A stretch of DNA of 32,201 nt from an uncultured Acidimicrobiales bacterium (GTDB lineage Bacteria; Actinomycetota; Acidimicrobiia; Acidimicrobiales; SHLQ01). The notes beneath the pieces were generated by a model. That model did not search any database. It was not told where the DNA came from and saw nothing but the letters and a program-made list of their open reading frames with translations. Position numbers and translations under genes: made by a program. The stretch covers positions 1 through 32,201 of the forward strand of contig CALGZB010000234.1 of assembly GCA_937934655.1 (NCBI GenBank), in the 5' to 3' direction. The stretch's first letter is position 1. Each line of letters opens with the position of its first letter. Below, in pieces: positions 31,146 to 32,201 of the stretch.

Positions 31146-32201
31146 CTACTTCGTGCTCAGCTCGAACAAAAACGTGCCGCTGTCTTCAAGCTCGACTTCG
31201 ACAAGTCCTGGGATTTCGGCCACAAACTCGAGGATGGCTGTATCGCCGGGCACGAGATCGACAAAGAGGTCATAACCATGCACGTGGACGTGCTCGGCGA
31301 CATCGGTGGTGATCATCAGTCGCACCGTCGACCCGAGGGGAGCGTCGACGCGGTCACTGCTCGATCCGTTGGCATCGAGCGCGACGTTACCGTCGGCGTA
31401 GTCGACCATCACCATCAACGTGTCGGCAGATACTTCATCGTCAGCGTCGCTCTCGGTGGACCCTTCATTGGCAACCCCGACGAGCGTGTCGAGCTCGGCC
31501 ACCATGTCGCCGACGGCGTAGTCGCGATGATCGTTGGTGCTCATGCCAACCGTAATGGTGTGCTCACCTTCGCCCTGGTCGGCGACGTAGAACCACGGAC
31601 CGTACAGGCGACCCTGACGAACACCATCGATGTACCAGTGCAGATGGCCCTCACCGTCGACGTGTTCGGTGCTGGCGTTCTCTGGCGCAAAGGTGAAACC
31701 TGCAGCCGTGTCGACCTGGAAATTCCAGCCACCCTTTGGATCGTCCAGAAACGAAACCCCAAGTACTCCGCGCTCAGCGTCGAGCTGTACTTGCCCTTGC
31801 TCGCCATGGCCATGTTCGCCCGGCTCTTCGACGGTAATCACCTGCGAGGCGGCGACTCTTTCGCCCTCGACTGCATAGGCGGCGTGCGTGTTGGCGTTGA
31901 GTTCGACCTCGATGGTGTGTTCGCCTTCGTCGAGCCCATCAACATGGATCCAATCGTTGTAGAATCGAAGCTGCTTTTCGCCGTCGATGATGAGGTGCAT
32001 ATGACCCTCACCTTCGACGTGTTCGGTGCTGGCGTTCTCCGGTGCCACGGTGAAATTGGCCGTGGTGACCTTGACGTTGTGCCCCGACTTCGGGTCGGCG
32101 ATGACCTCGATAGCCACCGATGGCGCCGAAGCCGCGTCGACCTCGAGCATCTCGTCACCATGTTCGTGGGAAGCGCCATGCTCCTCGTCAGCCATGTCGG
32201 A
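31146..32201 (-). CDS. His-rich protein with duplicated domain and cupredoxin-like tail (partial at 5' end)
   Basis: At least 350 residues; the N-terminus probably lies beyond the window, since the frame is open to its edge and no signal peptide is seen after the in-frame ATG at 32195. After a His/Glu-rich start ('EEHGASHEHGDE'), two homologous domains follow, each with 'F.FAPENASTEHV.GEGH.H..IDG' and 'EGEHTI.V', separated by a second His-rich linker (EPGEHGHGEQG). The C-terminal ~80 residues ('EHVHVHGYDLFVDLVPGDTAILEF...VELEDSGTFLFEL') look like a cupredoxin fold with His but no Cys/Met copper-site set. Metal (copper or zinc) binding outside the cytoplasm is likely, and export is inferred. 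First gene of the operon with the polytopic membrane protein. Confidence 0.78.
   Translation of the reverse strand, partial: SDMADEEHGASHEHGDEMLEVDAASAPSVAIEVIADPKSGHNVKVTTANFTVAPENASTEHVEGEGHMHLIIDGEKQLRFYNDWIHVDGLDEGEHTIEVELNANTHAAYAVEGERVAASQVITVEEPGEHGHGEQGQVQLDAERGVLGVSFLDDPKGGWNFQVDTAAGFTFAPENASTEHVDGEGHLHWYIDGVRQGRLYGPWFYVADQGEGEHTITVGMSTNDHRDYAVGDMVAELDTLVGVANEGSTESDADDEVSADTLMVMVDYADGNVALDANGSSSDRVDAPLGSTVRLMITTDVAEHVHVHGYDLFVDLVPGDTAILEFVAEIPGLVEVELEDSGTFLFELSTK
31648..31682. repeat. 35-bp direct repeat, copy A (paired with 32005-32039)
   Basis: 31648-31682 and 32005-32039 are 35-bp direct copies with one mismatch, 357 bp (119 codons) apart, within the two homologous domains of the His-rich protein. 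The identity is higher than that of the flanking domain sequence, so recent duplication or gene conversion is likely. Confidence 0.8.
32005..32039. repeat. 35-bp direct repeat, copy B (paired with 31648-31682)
   Basis: Second copy of the repeat; encodes the 'ENASTEHVEGEG' segment of the first domain, matching 'ENASTEHVDGEG' of the second. Confidence 0.8.

Noticed and set aside
1-32201. Mobile element, prophage or genomic island signatures
   Set aside because: No transposase, integrase, terminal inverted repeats, tRNA-associated att site or clear composition break was seen.

Overview
The window is a densely packed, high-GC bacterial chromosome segment with almost no intergenic space. The likely host is an actinomycete, possibly a marine Acidimicrobiia-type lineage. 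This is inferred from the GC-rich codon use, the frequent GTG and TTG starts, a DUF732-like membrane protein, an archaeal/actinobacterial LigB-type ATP-dependent DNA ligase, and a strong tendency toward leaderless genes. In at least twelve genes a TANNNT hexamer ends 6-9 nt before the start codon. I see no tRNA, rRNA, CRISPR array, transposase, integrase or phage gene. The species assignment is inference, not something read directly.

Left part (1-11.5 kb), mostly metabolic: the end of an acyl-CoA thioesterase-like gene; a divergent SDR oxidoreductase / aldo-keto reductase pair sharing one symmetric promoter; a small VTT/DedA-like membrane protein ending inside a 27-bp tandem repeat; an enoyl-CoA hydratase; surE; rarD-like transporter; a tightly packed TPP-enzyme / TetR / gamma-glutamylcyclotransferase-like operon; then an unknown small protein followed by two SAM-methyltransferase-like genes (the first TylF-like). 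A nitronate monooxygenase-like flavoprotein on the minus strand meets them end to end.

Middle (11.5-19.3 kb): flavodoxin and ATP-dependent DNA ligase on the plus strand, then a minus-strand series of a DUF732-like single-pass membrane protein, a 1186-residue protein combining a NERD nuclease-like domain with two kinase-like domains, and galK. In the large protein the NERD and first kinase domains have lost catalytic residues. It is the most unusual gene here. It recalls PglW of BREX, but no other BREX gene is nearby.

Right part (19.4-26.8 kb) looks like an exopolysaccharide locus. A BcsA-like processive glycosyltransferase with a PilZ domain, a Gfo/Idh/MocA oxidoreductase and a PAP2-type membrane phosphatase form one minus-strand operon closed by a UUCG-loop terminator. 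Beside it lie two secreted or membrane-anchored GH26 glycoside hydrolases, one carrying about 15 RTX-type calcium-binding repeats and an NPCBM-like domain. The combination suggests synthesis, modification and trimming of an uncharacterised beta-linked cell-surface polymer.

The last 5.5 kb hold a sulfotransferase-like gene divergent from an XPB/SSL2-like helicase, with an 11-bp-period tandem repeat between them, and then a minus-strand pair: a polytopic membrane protein and a His-rich, internally duplicated cupredoxin-like protein that runs off the window.
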